Shown here: positions 25,690 to 33,948 of the stretch, one piece after another
Layout: every line of letters begins with the position of its first letter
How positions within the stretch are numbered: the stretch's first letter is position 1
Source of the DNA: a virus
Virus record (IMG/VR): IMGVR_UViG_3300021964_000205
Coordinates: 1-36,661 of that record
Strand: one strand, 5' to 3'
Length of the DNA: 36,661 bases
Notes under the pieces: generated by a model
What the model was told of the DNA's origin: nothing
The model's input: only the letters and a program-made list of their open reading frames with translations
The model's database searches: none
Position numbers and translations under genes: made by a program

Positions 25690-27072
25690 TTACCCATTAT
25701 TTGTTAAGCTTTTTCCAACTATATCAGCTTGGAATACTAAGTTTTCGTTGTCAATACAAACTATCTCAATTACTGGCATATAGTCATATGAGGATATGTC
25801 AGAGTCAACCAAAGAGATGATAGTGTCCGAATAAGCAACTCCGCTTGGATTGTCAATAGGATATTTTCCAACTGCATTAGTTAGGAAATTTATCGTAAAG
25901 TCGCCAGGAATTATCTGATCACCAAAGCTAAATTTGAATGCCTGTCCCTTTTTCCAATTAACAACCGAATCATCTATCCTTATTGTAAGGTCTGAAGTAA
26001 GACTTATCGGTGTACCGTCATTAATGTGCTTAACATAATTTCCAAATGTTCTAAGACCTATAACATTCTGAGAATTGTTTTGGAGTGATATTGTTCCATT
26101 ACCTTGGCCAAGATTAAATTCCTGGTTGTTATTTTCGATAATTACCTGATTCGGAATTGATCTATCTACTATTACTCCAGATCCTTGCTTAATAGTGTCT
26201 AGGTTGTATGAGATCTCAACCGAAGTTTCATTATTGACGATAGCACGAATTAGTTCATAATTCTGAGTTATCAATCCCATTACGGCCTGTGTGTTATTAA
26301 ATAAAGCTTGATTAGCTGCGTAAGAGCTTTCCAGACTTGCAATTCTTCTATCTAAAGTTGTCGAGGTATCCTGTGTAAGTAAAAGATTTTCAGCTGCCGA
26401 AAGTCTTCTCTCAAGTTCTATGTACGATGCAGCATTATTATTTAGGGTACTAGAGGCATCCTGAAGAACATTAACCGCATCCATAAACATCGTGAGAGAG
26501 AAGGGGGAATAGTCATTAATTGCTTGTTCAACCCCAGTCTGGTCTATATCAACATCAAATTTTATATTAAGTTTTAAGCCATAAGAGTTCCCGTTTAGCT
26601 TTGTAACAATGTTTGGTTTGTATTTCTGGAATCTAGGAATGCTATAAACATTACTTCCTGATGTTTGCACATCGTCGAGGAAAAGCACTCCATAAAGGTT
26701 GGTTGCTGAATTTGTAGGATCTGCAGGATCGTAAACGTCATAATAAATTAAAACTGCATTAAATTCAAAATCCTCAGATATTGAGGTAGAGTTAAATTCC
26801 TCTAGTGTTGATATTGATGCATCATCTAATATTTGCTTATAAGAATCGGGATCAAAATCAATACCTACAGAATCAAGCTTTGTTCTTACATACTTTTGAA
26901 AACCAACCCCTCCTGTTGCACCTGATAGCGACTTCGAAAGTATAAGTGCAGTTGGGTCAGTAAAAGAGGAATCTGTAAAATATGTGTTTGCAGTATCTCT
27001 TGGAGAATACCAATTTCCACTCCCCGTTGATCCGTCTGTAGTATCACTGAAAGATACCCCCGGAGAACCCAA
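25690..27072 (-). CDS. Baseplate-type protein, C-terminal part of a probable frameshifted gene
   Basis: The given span reads as 460 aa from a TTG at 27072, but this start is doubtful: no ribosome-binding site precedes it and no ATG or GTG exists upstream in frame. The same frame is open back to 27153 and encodes a natural-looking lead-in (RSYDELNPSGLTNLAIFDDD from 27135). One missing base there would join it to the 268-aa gene. Content: beta-rich N-terminal part, a coiled coil (about 205-275, IELERRLSAAENLLL and DRRIASLESSYAANQ), then a beta domain ending IEIVCIDNENLVFQADIVGKS. It lies in the baseplate block and is followed 16 bp on by the 1182-aa gene. No family recognised. Confidence 0.7.
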   Translation of the reverse strand: MGSPGVSFSDTTDGSTGSGNWYSPRDTANTYFTDSSFTDPTALILSKSLSGATGGVGFQKYVRTKLDSVGIDFDPDSYKQILDDASISTLEEFNSTSISEDFEFNAVLIYYDVYDPADPTNSATNLYGVLFLDDVQTSGSNVYSIPRFQKYKPNIVTKLNGNSYGLKLNIKFDVDIDQTGVEQAINDYSPFSLTMFMDAVNVLQDASSTLNNNAASYIELERRLSAAENLLLTQDTSTTLDRRIASLESSYAANQALFNNTQAVMGLITQNYELIRAIVNNETSVEISYNLDTIKQGSGVIVDRSIPNQVIIENNNQEFNLGQGNGTISLQNNSQNVIGLRTFGNYVKHINDGTPISLTSDLTIRIDDSVVNWKKGQAFKFSFGDQIIPGDFTINFLTNAVGKYPIDNPSGVAYSDTIISLVDSDISSYDYMPVIEIVCIDNENLVFQADIVGKSLTNNG

Positions 27073-27092
27073 AACATCATCATCAAATATGG

Positions 27093-27899
27093 CTAAATTT
27101 GTGAGACCACTTGGATTAAGTTCATCATAAGATCTCCAGTTAAATATTCCTTGTCAAGGGGATCTGCTGGGTTATTGGTCCACTGGAAATCAGGATAGTA
27201 GTTTGCGTCAACCACGTTTTTAAATAATACCGTAGGTGTGTTACCATCCTTAGTGGGAACATGTACATAGACTTCAGAGTACGTATTGTTATTATTCTTA
27301 ACAGAATTTACAATATCCAAGTTTCCAATATACTGAACCACCCTATTATAAGTAGATCCAGCAAGACCAAAAGATCCAGTACCTCCACTGGGATCACCTT
27401 CAACATATCTTTTTTGGGTAGATGGCAAGTTGTTTACAGTTAATACCGTATTTTGATCAAGAGTAGAAACGACCTGATCTGAAGAAGCAGGTTGATACCT
27501 TATAGCTCCAACCTCCTTAAGCCATTTAAAGAACACCCTCTCGGAAACATTTTGCTTAAGATCAGCATCGTAATTGTCCGAGCTTAAAACTGTAGTTTCG
27601 AAATTTAAACAATAGCTTTGGAAACTTTGAGAAAAGTCAATGTTGGCATTACCTGTTATAATATTTCCAGCACTAGTTGCGTAATCCAAGAAAGCACTAT
27701 CGGGCGCATTAAGTTTAATACTATTACCTAATGGATCTCCCGAGTTAATATCTGGGATATTCAACAAAGCAAACTTTGAAAACTTAAACTTGTTTACCGA
27801 GTTATTAAACGTAAAAGACAAGTCTTCAGCAGAGGAAGAAAATGCGTAAAAAGTTCCGCCCTGTAATTGAAGAGGTCTTATAAATGGGGTTTTTGCCAT
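27093..27899 (-). CDS. Baseplate-type protein, N-terminal part of a probable frameshifted gene
   Basis: A 268-aa protein starting MAKTPFIRPLQLQGGTFYAF, with AAGGA before the ATG. It is beta-rich and Asn/Asp/Ser-rich, with no motif I recognise. Up to residue 255 (EYLTG) the reading looks normal; the last 13 residues (DLMMNLIQVVSQI) look unlike the rest. A -1 shift at the GGA codon near 27135 would continue into the next frame and give one protein of about 750 aa. This could be an assembly error, a real mutation or programmed shifting. The site lacks a canonical slippery heptamer, so an indel is the simplest reading. Confidence 0.7.
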   Translation of the reverse strand: MAKTPFIRPLQLQGGTFYAFSSSAEDLSFTFNNSVNKFKFSKFALLNIPDINSGDPLGNSIKLNAPDSAFLDYATSAGNIITGNANIDFSQSFQSYCLNFETTVLSSDNYDADLKQNVSERVFFKWLKEVGAIRYQPASSDQVVSTLDQNTVLTVNNLPSTQKRYVEGDPSGGTGSFGLAGSTYNRVVQYIGNLDIVNSVKNNNNTYSEVYVHVPTKDGNTPTVLFKNVVDANYYPDFQWTNNPADPLDKEYLTGDLMMNLIQVVSQI

Positions 27900-27916
27900 T
27901 TATCCTTATTTTTTTA

Positions 27917-28807
27917 TTATGACCAAGACATATTTGAGGACCCAAGAACTACCCAAGATCCTTCTTGGCTTCCTGTACCCTTTCCTACTCTAGGCTCCCA
28001 TTGGAGTTGGATTGACGATTGATATGGTCTATTAGCATCAACAGTAATTCCGGTCGATGGGAATTGTCCATACCCACTCGCAGTATTAAATCCTGTGTAA
28101 GTTGAACCCTGTACGCCTGTTTTAATGGACCCAGCAGAAGTTTCAGTATTTATAATGGTAATCCTGAGACCAGCTGGTAAATTTGCCGCTGTTGCACCGT
28201 TTGTTCCAACACTCATGTAAAATCCTGATGAACACTGAGCATAAATAACATCTTCTTGAGCGGTAATTACATACGGATTTCCTGAAGATGTTCCTCTACC
28301 ACCACCGCCTCCAGTTGCAGACGAAGGAAATGCAGTTCCAGCAGTAGCACCACTTGCTCCTATTGTATTTCCTGAAGCGAAGTTACCAACAGGACCAAGG
28401 GTCATTGTGTTATTAAGTGTAGTTGATCCCGAGAATGTAGTTGATCCCGCGAAAGTAGAAGTACCATTTTGTGTTAGTGAACTTCCAGCACCGAAGGTTA
28501 ATGTTCCACTTCCTGTTAAATTAGTAGTTGAAACAGACGAGAAAGATCCAGCACCAGAAGAATTTATCTGTGCTAACGCTGTACCTCCACTCGGAACAAT
28601 GATTGAATCGAATTTTCCAGTTTTAGCTGACACCCTACCGGTTGAAGCACCGGTTAAGTTGATAATTCCATTAACTGTATCTAGACCGAAAACTGTGTTA
28701 TAGTTATTAATCCAGTTTTCTAGGGTAAGAAAATTTGAATTAATTGTTGTCCTCGATGCAGAAATCGAATCAGAGCCAAGAATGGAAGTAGTATTTACTG
28801 TAGCCAT
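27917..28807 (-). CDS. Short tail fibre-like protein
   Basis: A 296-aa protein. The N-terminal SILGSDSISASRTTINSNFLTLENW module is the same type as the start of the two collagen-repeat fibres, suggesting a common docking site. A Gly/Ser/Thr-rich repetitive region follows, with repeated TFxGSTTFSGSTTLNNTMT-like units (about 105-140) and a Gly-rich linker ATGGGGGRGTSSGNP. The C-terminal beta domain (about 180-296) ends GSQEGSWVVLGSSNMSWS. Consistent with a short fibre or baseplate decoration. It is the first minus-strand gene left of the divergent intergenic region at 28808-28872. Confidence 0.78.
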   Translation of the reverse strand: MATVNTTSILGSDSISASRTTINSNFLTLENWINNYNTVFGLDTVNGIINLTGASTGRVSAKTGKFDSIIVPSGGTALAQINSSGAGSFSSVSTTNLTGSGTLTFGAGSSLTQNGTSTFAGSTTFSGSTTLNNTMTLGPVGNFASGNTIGASGATAGTAFPSSATGGGGGRGTSSGNPYVITAQEDVIYAQCSSGFYMSVGTNGATAANLPAGLRITIINTETSAGSIKTGVQGSTYTGFNTASGYGQFPSTGITVDANRPYQSSIQLQWEPRVGKGTGSQEGSWVVLGSSNMSWS

Positions 28808-28839
28808 TTGTTGTAATTATTTTGATTTCTTTAGTTTTG
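28807..28839 (+). promoter_or_regulatory. Candidate Bacteroidota-type promoter for the plus-strand island
   Basis: TTTG (28807-28810), 21 bases, then TAGTTTTG (28832-28839) match the Bacteroidota -33 TTTG / -7 TAnnTTTG consensus. The elements lie about 33 bases before the ATG at 28873 in the only divergent region of the window. The match is short and could be chance in AT-rich DNA. Confidence 0.4.
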
Positions 28840-28841
28840 AA

Positions 28842-28849
28842 TATATATC
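28842..28849 (-). promoter_or_regulatory. GATATATA box in the divergent intergenic region
   Basis: Exact minus-strand GATATATA about 35 bases before the start of the 296-aa fibre gene, in the gap that must hold the promoter of the leftward tail block. Near-palindromic, so it could also serve the rightward genes. Confidence 0.35.
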
Positions 28850-28872
28850 AAACCATTTTCAAACACATAAAC

Positions 28873-29625
28873 ATGCCAATAGAAGAAGGCGAACTTATTA
28901 AGATAAGAAAAACTGAGAAAAATAACAGGTTGCCAATAATTATGTGCACCTGGAAAAGGACCGAAGGATTTTTAAAGGTCATAGACCAATTAAACCAACA
29001 GAATTTTCAAGATTTTCACCTTTACGTATGGAACAACAACCCAGAACTGTCCGAGCAATTCCAGGAAATAGCTGATGTCAATTGCAAATTTCCATGTACA
29101 ATGTTCCACAGCAAAAAAAATATTGGCGGTTTCGGAAGGTTCTACTTTGCAAGGTATATCTTAGATAAAGATATGCACCACGGACACTGTATCTTCATAG
29201 ATGATGACCAAACTTTTGAAAAAGACTCGCTTGAAATCTTTTTAAATGAAGCAAAACCAAAGCAAATTTCTTCGCAATGGGCTTGGAAAATAAAAACACT
29301 AGATTATTATGGAAAAGCTAACCGCATAGAAGTAAATGGGGGTGATGAAGTAGATTATTGCGGTACTGGCGGTATGGTGTGCGATATTAACATATTTTCA
29401 GAGGACAAGCTTTTTGAATGCCCAGAAGGGTATTGGTTTATAGAGGATCTTTGGTTATCATTCTTTGCAAACCATTATCATGGATATGCTTTAAAAAAGA
29501 GCTCAGCAAAATTTAAAAACGGAAGTGACCAACACAACCTCTTTGATAAAATAAAACACCTCAAGAGTCCTATGTTAAAGGATCTTGTGGACAACTATGG
29601 GTGGAAAATCACCTTCAACAAATAA
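28873..29625 (+). CDS. GT-A type glycosyltransferase
   Basis: A 250-aa family-2-like glycosyltransferase. Visible are the N-terminal strand RLPIIMCTWKRTEGFLKVID (19-38), VWNNNPE (52-58), the loop NIGGFGRFYFARYIL (83-97), and FIDDDQTF with the metal-binding DDD at 110-112. It would transfer a sugar from a nucleotide donor; donor and acceptor are unknown. No membrane segment is seen, so it is cytoplasmic. I chose the ATG at 28873; the upstream TTG at 28822 adds residues outside the fold. Its 3' end overlaps the start of phoH by 29 bp. With the gene at 4418-5200 this gives the window two distinct glycosyltransferase candidates, encoded on opposite strands. Confidence 0.78.
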   Translation: MPIEEGELIKIRKTEKNNRLPIIMCTWKRTEGFLKVIDQLNQQNFQDFHLYVWNNNPELSEQFQEIADVNCKFPCTMFHSKKNIGGFGRFYFARYILDKDMHHGHCIFIDDDQTFEKDSLEIFLNEAKPKQISSQWAWKIKTLDYYGKANRIEVNGGDEVDYCGTGGMVCDINIFSEDKLFECPEGYWFIEDLWLSFFANHYHGYALKKSSAKFKNGSDQHNLFDKIKHLKSPMLKDLVDNYGWKITFNK

Positions 29626-30271
29626 AATAAAAAACCAAGTGGATAAAAACAAATTCTCAATCTCGTTATCTGAAGAGCAGAAATCTGCAAAATCTCAAAT
29701 TCTAGTACACCCTTTTAATTTTATAACAGGGAAGGCTGGTAGTGGTAAAACCCTTTTAGCTGTTCAAATAGCACTAGATAGACTTTTTAAAAAGCATTGC
29801 GAAAAAATAGTTATTACAAGACCAACAGTATCAAACGAGGATAATGGATTTCTTCCAGGTTCACTTGAAGAAAAAATGGAACCTTGGCTTGTACCAATTA
29901 GGTCTAATATGAGAAAGGTGTACAACAGGCCTGATCATCTAGAAAAACTTGAGAAAGATGAAATTATAGAATTAGTTTCACTGAGCCACTTCAGAGGAAG
30001 GACCTTCGACAACGCTGTAGTTATTGTAGACGAATTTCAAAATCTTACAAAGCAACAGTTAGGTATGGTCCTAGGAAGACTTGGTAAATTTTCTACCATG
30101 ATATTGTGTGGAGATGGGCAGCAAATAGATCTTAAGTTTGCGAATGATTCCGCGATCCACGAGGTACCAAAACTAAAAGATTCGAGGTACGTTTATAATA
30201 TCGCACTCAAGGATAATCACAGACACGAGTCTATAGACGAGGTACTCAGATTACTTTATTCCTACAGTTAA
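29597..30271 (+). CDS. phoH: PhoH-family ATPase
   Basis: A 224-aa P-loop protein of the PhoH family. Walker A GKAGSGKT is at 45-52, Walker B VVIVDEFQN at 141-149, and ITRPTVS (73-79) and CGDGQQID (171-178) are typical of PhoH. PhoH-like ATPases are frequent in phages of aquatic hosts; related bacterial proteins (PhoH2) have RNA helicase activity, but the phage role is unsettled. Start choice is open: ATG at 29597 (used here), TTG at 29585 or GTG at 29639; the first two overlap the glycosyltransferase end. It converges with the 1219-aa minus-strand gene, sharing the bases of their stop codons, with no terminator between them. Confidence 0.88.
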   Translation: MGGKSPSTNKIKNQVDKNKFSISLSEEQKSAKSQILVHPFNFITGKAGSGKTLLAVQIALDRLFKKHCEKIVITRPTVSNEDNGFLPGSLEEKMEPWLVPIRSNMRKVYNRPDHLEKLEKDEIIELVSLSHFRGRTFDNAVVIVDEFQNLTKQQLGMVLGRLGKFSTMILCGDGQQIDLKFANDSAIHEVPKLKDSRYVYNIALKDNHRHESIDEVLRLLYSYS

Positions 30272-33200
30272 AACTGATCGAAGGTTGCGTCCGGGTTATC
30301 TTTTATGATTAAAGAGGAGCCGAAAGGTACTAGATTCTTAAGCATAATTCTTTTTTGTTCCTCACTTAAATCTTTACTTAGATCCTCATATTCCTGTGTA
30401 TTGTTGTAATTTGTCTGTTTTCTATACCCATAATCTGCAGAATTTACAAACTCTGGGTTAGGATCATCAGCAGCAGGAATAGTTTGGTCTACAACCTTTA
30501 TGAAAGCCGGTTTTGATATCTCATAAACATTACCCTCACAATCTTCTATTATATTTTGGATAGAATAATATCCAGATTGTGAGAAGGTATAAATGAAATA
30601 TGGAATGTCCTTAATATCAAGGAGAACTTGATTATTGGAAGCATTAGTTAATTTCCACCTATTACTATTCTTTCCAAAAATCTTGGAGTCATAATTACTT
30701 ATAAATACAGTTGAAAGTAAGGGGACAAATAAATCAGATGATGAATTGTGTACATCTACCCAAGTCCATGCTCCAGATCCCGCTCTCGAGATTATATCAC
30801 CCATATCTTTACCTATTCCAGGTTTATAGCTTTCCAAAAGAGAAACAAAGGATCCAGTTGCTGGCGAATATGGTAAATTTGTAGGCCCCGTAGCACCACC
30901 CTTTGATCCAGCAACAAATACATTCAAATTGGGGCTAACATGCATTTTAAGCCTATTCTGGTCCCCTGTATTTCCTTGACCAAATGTACTAAACTCATCT
31001 ACACTTGTCCCAGTAACGTTTCTTTTTATAATATTGTGGCCTCCCGCAGTATTACCAGCTGCAAAGGGGTAATAAACCGCGGAATATTGGTCACCACCAG
31101 GTAATGCATCACTTTGATCGCTCATCGTAGCAAGATATGGGCTTCCGTATGTTTTGGGTAATACAACAGATGACGAAAGCATATTATAAGAACCACCCGG
31201 TTTTATAGATACAGTTAATAGATTAGCACCTCCAGAGGTACCAATTCCTGTCAATGATTCACTTTGGGTTGGTGTTATGACAGGGGTATCCGTGTAAAGC
31301 GAGTTTACATAATACTGTTCATCCGATTTATAGCCCGAAATAGTGTTGTACCACGTTTTGTAATCATTCCCAGTACCGCCAGAATTAACAATAAATGCTC
31401 CCGTAATCGGTGAGTGATTAAAATCGGTAAGAACGAAGAACGGGTAAGAATATCCTGGATTTGGGTGTGATATAGAAAGTCCCCTCGAATTAACATCATG
31501 AGTAGAAGTTCCAGTTAGCAAATAGGTCAATGCATTTTCTAAGGAAGTTACCCCATCCAAACTTGAGGTCGAATTTCCAGTCATACCTACACTATAAGCT
31601 TCACGGAGTGAAAGACTCTCGTTTAGATCTATTACACTACCACTTCTATCATAGGTTCCGCTATCTTTGCTAGAGAAAACAAATTCACTAGAAGCTGGCA
31701 GGTCATTTGGATTTTCCCACTGGTACTTGAGAGTAGAAAGCCCACCGGAGTAATTGGATGTTATCCGCAAAGAATTTTGAGAAACAGAAAGAGCAAGATT
31801 TACAATCTCCGTAGGTGGGGAGAAACTTGCATCGATTATTCCAGTTGGGTCAAAACTTCCGCTAGCTCCTGGGAAATACCTAAAGTTCTTTAAGGCAAAT
31901 TGGTTTAGAGTAGTATCCCCGGATGAAAAATCAATATCTCCATAGCTTACTTTAGATCCCAAATCTACTTCAACCTCAGCAATAAATATTGCATCTGTGT
32001 CTCCCAGTATAGAAGTTTCTGGTAAATAGATGCCAGATGTTGATCCTACTGGTCCGTTTATAATCCATCCATAATCACTTGAGGCAGTTAAACCAGGAGC
32101 AGCAATATTTGAGAATCCCACAGGTCCACCCGTTGGACCAGTAACTCCCGTCGATGTCATAGCAGATGCACCCGGATATTTACTTGAATAAACAAACTCT
32201 CCCGCTTCTATAAATTTTCTATATGTTCCAAGGACAAAGAGCGATGAATTATCGGTAGACGGAGCAGCTCCGTAAACTTTGGTTGCAAATCCTCTAAAAG
32301 GAATTACTGATTTAACCTGACCACCATCACTATACAGAGCAACGAATCCAACGTCTGCGGTTCCACCTGCTGCGTCTGTTGGGTTTGGGTTGGAAATGCT
32401 ATAATTTGGAGTTAAGTTATTTCTCTCACCAAAGTTTAGTGTAGATTCACTTGAATATCCAGTTACAACATTATAATTTTTATACTTATTTGCAGAAGTA
32501 ACTGTAAAAGAGGTAGTATCTGTTAGCCAATCTGCATCTTGTATAAGCTTGCTTAATTCTTGTTCATTATATTTTGGAATAACACCATCATTCCAATATG
32601 GCTGTTTTCCCGCTGACCCGTCAGCAATATCCTTAAAGTTGGTTTCGAGGAACAAGTTCCTTGGATCTAATCCAGGGTGCTGATTTTTTAGGTATTCATT
32701 ATCATATCCTCTCCATGTTGGGTATTTCCAAGTATACTTATCAGCTTTTGGTAGCCTAGCAGTATCAGTAGTTCCTCCTTCAGTTGTGTGAGAATAGTAA
32801 ACAAAGTTCCACCCCGTTGTTCCTGTGTATTTAGACGTACCGTATATGTGAGGTATGGTATAGTCAAACAAGCAGATGTTATTACCAGCAACTATCCAGA
32901 GATCATCCTCATAAATTTTTAGAGAACCAGCATTAGACTTTTCCTCAACTTTCATCAACTGGATAACCCTATTGTCCGGTAAATTGGTGTTAGCAGAGGT
33001 TAGGTGGGTAAAAGTGCTACCATTGAAATGGTAGAAGCCATTTGAAGTTGATGGTTGATCAAACGGATCTCCTATCCTGAAAAATACGTGCCCGTTCTTT
33101 CTAGCCACCACCTTTGTTACACCATCTCCATTACCAATGTTCCAATTATAGAATTTTTTACCATCCCAGTATGTAATACCATTTTCAGTTCCTGCCCAAT

Positions 33201-33927
33201 AGTTACCATTCTCATCGAAAGATACGCTATAAACTGTATCCCCTCCTATCCCAGAAGTCATTGAATTAAACTTATTTAGCTGCTTAATTCCGAGTTCATC
33301 ATTATCAAGAGTTATAGGATCTAGATTTCCCTGAGGTATAGTCTGTAAGCCATCATTAGTACTTAAAAAATATTCAAAAGATTTACCACCTTCTCCCTTT
33401 GTTGTTATTTCATAGATATGAGGCCAGGTATATCCAGGAGAGATTTCGCTCCACTCTTCGGAAACTTTATCATACCTCCATAGGTAACCGCCGGTGACCC
33501 CAGTATTTGCAGTACCACCAGTACCAGCACCACCATTTAGTGGAGAAATGAAGGCAAGTACCTCCTCAGTATATGGGCTTGCATAAATCGTTGGAACCTC
33601 CCAGTTAGGAGACTGCGATGAGTAATCACTGAATTGGCTCAAATTCCAACTTGCTCCTGTTGCTGCTTGGTTTCCACTGGCAACAAAAACAAGGTCCTGT
33701 GAAAGTAAAGCAGTAACTGCACATCCAACCCACTTACTATTCTCATTATCAATTGAAATTGACCTTGTATCAAGAAAATATGGTGCGTTGCTAGGTACCA
33801 CCGAATTTTGATAATTGTAGTATTCCCAATTTTCGCCATCGTACTTGGTTAGGTCCCTACCCACAGCCCAAACATCCCCGAAGGAGTCAAGTTCTGCAGT
33901 ATTAATATAAAAGAAGGTTGTTGGCAT
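30268..33927 (-). CDS. Large structural protein with propeller-like N-terminus and Ig/PKD-like C-terminus
   Basis: A 1219-aa protein. The N-terminal 300 residues contain W-G-type beta-propeller repeats: SFGDVWAVGRDLTKYDGENW (about 15-34), SKWVGCAVTALL, and NYWAGTENGITYWDGKKFYNW (about 240-262). These resemble the two-component-regulator propeller repeats (Reg_prop) common in Bacteroidota proteins. The middle is a long Gly/Ser/Thr-rich beta region. At about 1050-1145 a stretch ending PYFIYTFSQSGYYSIQNIIE then GNVYEISKPAFIKVVD fits a PKD/Ig-like domain. It ends with a charged helix before DQF. Probably a virion surface or baseplate component; ligand unknown. Start has GATAAATA 8 bases upstream. 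Confidence 0.75.
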   Translation of the reverse strand: MPTTFFYINTAELDSFGDVWAVGRDLTKYDGENWEYYNYQNSVVPSNAPYFLDTRSISIDNENSKWVGCAVTALLSQDLVFVASGNQAATGASWNLSQFSDYSSQSPNWEVPTIYASPYTEEVLAFISPLNGGAGTGGTANTGVTGGYLWRYDKVSEEWSEISPGYTWPHIYEITTKGEGGKSFEYFLSTNDGLQTIPQGNLDPITLDNDELGIKQLNKFNSMTSGIGGDTVYSVSFDENGNYWAGTENGITYWDGKKFYNWNIGNGDGVTKVVARKNGHVFFRIGDPFDQPSTSNGFYHFNGSTFTHLTSANTNLPDNRVIQLMKVEEKSNAGSLKIYEDDLWIVAGNNICLFDYTIPHIYGTSKYTGTTGWNFVYYSHTTEGGTTDTARLPKADKYTWKYPTWRGYDNEYLKNQHPGLDPRNLFLETNFKDIADGSAGKQPYWNDGVIPKYNEQELSKLIQDADWLTDTTSFTVTSANKYKNYNVVTGYSSESTLNFGERNNLTPNYSISNPNPTDAAGGTADVGFVALYSDGGQVKSVIPFRGFATKVYGAAPSTDNSSLFVLGTYRKFIEAGEFVYSSKYPGASAMTSTGVTGPTGGPVGFSNIAAPGLTASSDYGWIINGPVGSTSGIYLPETSILGDTDAIFIAEVEVDLGSKVSYGDIDFSSGDTTLNQFALKNFRYFPGASGSFDPTGIIDASFSPPTEIVNLALSVSQNSLRITSNYSGGLSTLKYQWENPNDLPASSEFVFSSKDSGTYDRSGSVIDLNESLSLREAYSVGMTGNSTSSLDGVTSLENALTYLLTGTSTHDVNSRGLSISHPNPGYSYPFFVLTDFNHSPITGAFIVNSGGTGNDYKTWYNTISGYKSDEQYYVNSLYTDTPVITPTQSESLTGIGTSGGANLLTVSIKPGGSYNMLSSSVVLPKTYGSPYLATMSDQSDALPGGDQYSAVYYPFAAGNTAGGHNIIKRNVTGTSVDEFSTFGQGNTGDQNRLKMHVSPNLNVFVAGSKGGATGPTNLPYSPATGSFVSLLESYKPGIGKDMGDIISRAGSGAWTWVDVHNSSSDLFVPLLSTVFISNYDSKIFGKNSNRWKLTNASNNQVLLDIKDIPYFIYTFSQSGYYSIQNIIEDCEGNVYEISKPAFIKVVDQTIPAADDPNPEFVNSADYGYRKQTNYNNTQEYEDLSKDLSEEQKRIMLKNLVPFGSSLIIKDNPDATFDQF

Positions 33928-33948
33928 TATTTAGTATTTATCAAAATT

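Noticed and set aside
26886-27086. Alternative start MMMMFWVLRG as the beginning of the baseplate gene
   Set aside because: This frame is only 66 codons, is low in plausible protein character and ends inside the real gene; the ATG run comes from a GAT repeat that reads as Asp in the true frame.
28808-28872. Origin of replication in the AT-rich divergent gap
   Set aside because: Only 65 bases, with no repeats beyond the promoter-like boxes; nothing supports an origin.
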